Positions 63,066 through 64,000 of a stretch of 64,000 nucleotides of DNA are shown here, in pieces (within the stretch, counting starts at the first letter, position 1; the number at the start of each line of letters is the position of its first letter). Where the stretch lies: assembly GCF_019428685.1 (NCBI RefSeq), contig NZ_CP080096.1, forward strand, positions 806,001 to 870,000, written 5' to 3'. The notes under the pieces were generated by a model. That model did no database searches and was not told the DNA's origin. It saw nothing but the letters and a program-made list of their open reading frames with translations. Source of the stretch: Paraburkholderia edwinii. Lineage in GTDB: Bacteria; Pseudomonadota; Gammaproteobacteria; Burkholderiales; Burkholderiaceae. The position numbers and the translations under genes were made by a program.

Positions 63066-63916
63066 ATGAAGAACTGGTCCAGACGATCCTTTGTCAAGGC
63101 TGCGTTAGCCTCGGGCCCGGCATTGGCTCTGCCGCGGCTCGCACTTGCAGAAGGTCGCACGCTGGCGGACATCCGGAAGCGCGGCACGTTGACGGTCGGC
63201 ACCGAAGCCGCGTTTGAACCGTTCGAATACGTGGAGAACGGACAGATCGTCGGGTATGGCCACGACGTGCTCGAGCTGATGGCGGCCAGGCTTGGCGTGA
63301 AGCTCGATCAGGTCAACCTGCCGTTTCAAGGTTTGCTGCCGGGCCTGATGTCGCGCAAGTTCGACTTTGTCGCGACCAGCGTCGGCATCACGCCGGAGCG
63401 TGCCCGAAGGTTTGCCTTTAGCGAGCCGGTTGGCGTGGTGCGCTGGGTGCTGATGGTCCGGGCCGACAATGGCGCGATCAAAAGTAATCGCGACATCGGC
63501 GCAAAATTATCGGCACCCAACTCGGTTCGTCTTCCCAACCCGTCGCCGACGAACTGGAGAAGCAACTCAAGGAAAAGGGCGGCGAGGGTTACGCGGCGAT
63601 CAAATTGTTTCAGGCATACCCGGACGTATCGATTGCGCTAGCAAACAAAACCATTGACGTGGCGCTTATGCCATCGAATGTCGCTGCCGTTCAGATGCGC
63701 AGGAAGCCGGACGAATTCCGCATCAGCGGCCAGATCGGGCAACCGTTATTGCTCTCGTGGGTGGCAAACCCCAACGACCTTGAAATCCGCAAGTTCATCA
63801 ACGACTCGCTCGACGAATTCAGGGCGAATGGCAAGCTGGCCGCCTTGCAGAAGAAATGGTTTGGCGGCCCCATTGACACACCGCTGACAAACTACCTGCC
63901 GGCCGGTGCGGTCTGA
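63066..63916 (+). pseudogene. Amino-acid ABC transporter substrate-binding protein, frameshifted
   Basis: The first frame (63066-63641) begins with a Tat-like signal (SRRSFVKAALASG) and family 3 solute-binding motifs: LADIRKRGTLTVGTEAAFEPFEY, GYGHDVLELMAARLGVKL, GLMSRKFDFVATSVGITPERA. After GAK it turns into Arg/Ser-rich nonsense. The correct continuation lies one frame on, from 63506: IIGTQLGSSSQPVADELEKQ..., then FQAYPDVSIALANKTIDVAL and KWFGGPIDTPL to 63916. A single base is missing in the A-run at 63503-63506. It is a pseudogene or a sequencing error; the permease gene follows by 11 bases. Confidence 0.85.
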
Positions 63917-63927
63917 CGTTCACCAGC

Positions 63928-64000
63928 ATGCTGGACTGGATTGCTAAAGGCAGCGCGGTCACACCGTTTTTCAATGGATTGATCGCGGGCGCTGCGCTCA
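63928..64000 (+). CDS. Amino-acid ABC transporter permease, N-terminal fragment (runs off the right edge)
   Basis: ATG 63928 opens a frame (MLDWIAKGSAVTPFFNGL) that reaches the window edge, 11 bases after the stop of the substrate-binding protein gene. Position and the start of a hydrophobic helix fit the permease of the same transporter. Only 24 residues are visible, so the assignment rests mainly on context. Confidence 0.5.
   Translation, partial: MLDWIAKGSAVTPFFNGLIAGAAL

Noticed and set aside
1..64000. CRISPR arrays, insertion sequences, tRNA or rRNA genes, prophage genes
   Set aside because: Scanning for regular spaced repeats, transposase or integrase motifs and the conserved RNA sequences showed none.

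Overview
The window looks like chromosome or megaplasmid DNA of a Burkholderia sensu lato bacterium (Burkholderia, Paraburkholderia or Caballeronia). This rests on the GC-rich coding frames, the many AraC, MarR, MerR and MocR regulators paired with small oxidoreductases, and the families present; no 16S or other marker gene is in view. No rRNA, tRNA, CRISPR array, insertion sequence or phage gene was found. The content is accessory, as on the second replicon of these bacteria.

Layout. 1-7.6 kb: a partial unknown protein, a MAPEG-like membrane protein, a ferritin-like protein, a broken TlpA gene run into the tail of a DsbD gene, cyclopropane fatty acid synthase, a secreted cupin protein with a clear promoter and operator, a secreted SGNH esterase with an altered catalytic block, and an AraC regulator. 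7.7-20.3 kb: an FAD oxidase, a lactonase-like beta-propeller, a Pro/Tyr-rich secreted protein, an asparagine synthase behind a hairpin-rich leader, a chemoreceptor, a lipoprotein, a PhzF-like protein without its catalytic Glu, and a 1000-residue autotransporter. 20.3-24.3 kb: a possible 13-codon leader ORF before a 60-residue membrane protein, then divergent AraC/SDR and MerR/hydrolase pairs.

24.7-38.6 kb: a free-standing adenylation-carrier-reductase enzyme (NRPS-like), a flavin-binding protein divergent from a MocR regulator, a benzoylformate decarboxylase-like enzyme, a secreted beta-helix protein, an RMF-like small protein, a MarR regulator with a candidate operator, and a two-gene operon of a KaiC-like ATPase and a hybrid histidine kinase. 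38.9-44.0 kb: a cobalt nitrile hydratase operon (CobW GTPase, beta, alpha, accessory protein, cobalt transporter) followed by a GlxA-type regulator. 44.1-51.7 kb: two small secreted proteins, then a type I secretion system (ABC exporter, HlyD adaptor, TolC-like channel) and a cysteine-free protein with an internal repeat that is its likely cargo. 51.9-64 kb: an Old Yellow Enzyme reductase, an N-terminally deleted AraC gene, cupin, flavoprotein, glyoxalase-fold, PanE, SDR and AraC genes, a DsrE-like Tat-signal protein next to a secreted beta-lactamase-fold protein that has lost its catalytic residues and is fused to a DUF302 domain, and a frameshifted amino-acid-binding protein followed by the start of its permease.

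The best candidates for something not yet described are the type I secretion locus with its non-RTX cargo, the beta-lactamase-fold/DUF302 fusion beside the DsrE-like protein, the free-standing A-T-R reductase, the KaiC/kinase pair, and the two possible RNA-level leaders (before asnB and before the 60-residue protein). Family calls come from reading motifs by eye, without database searches.
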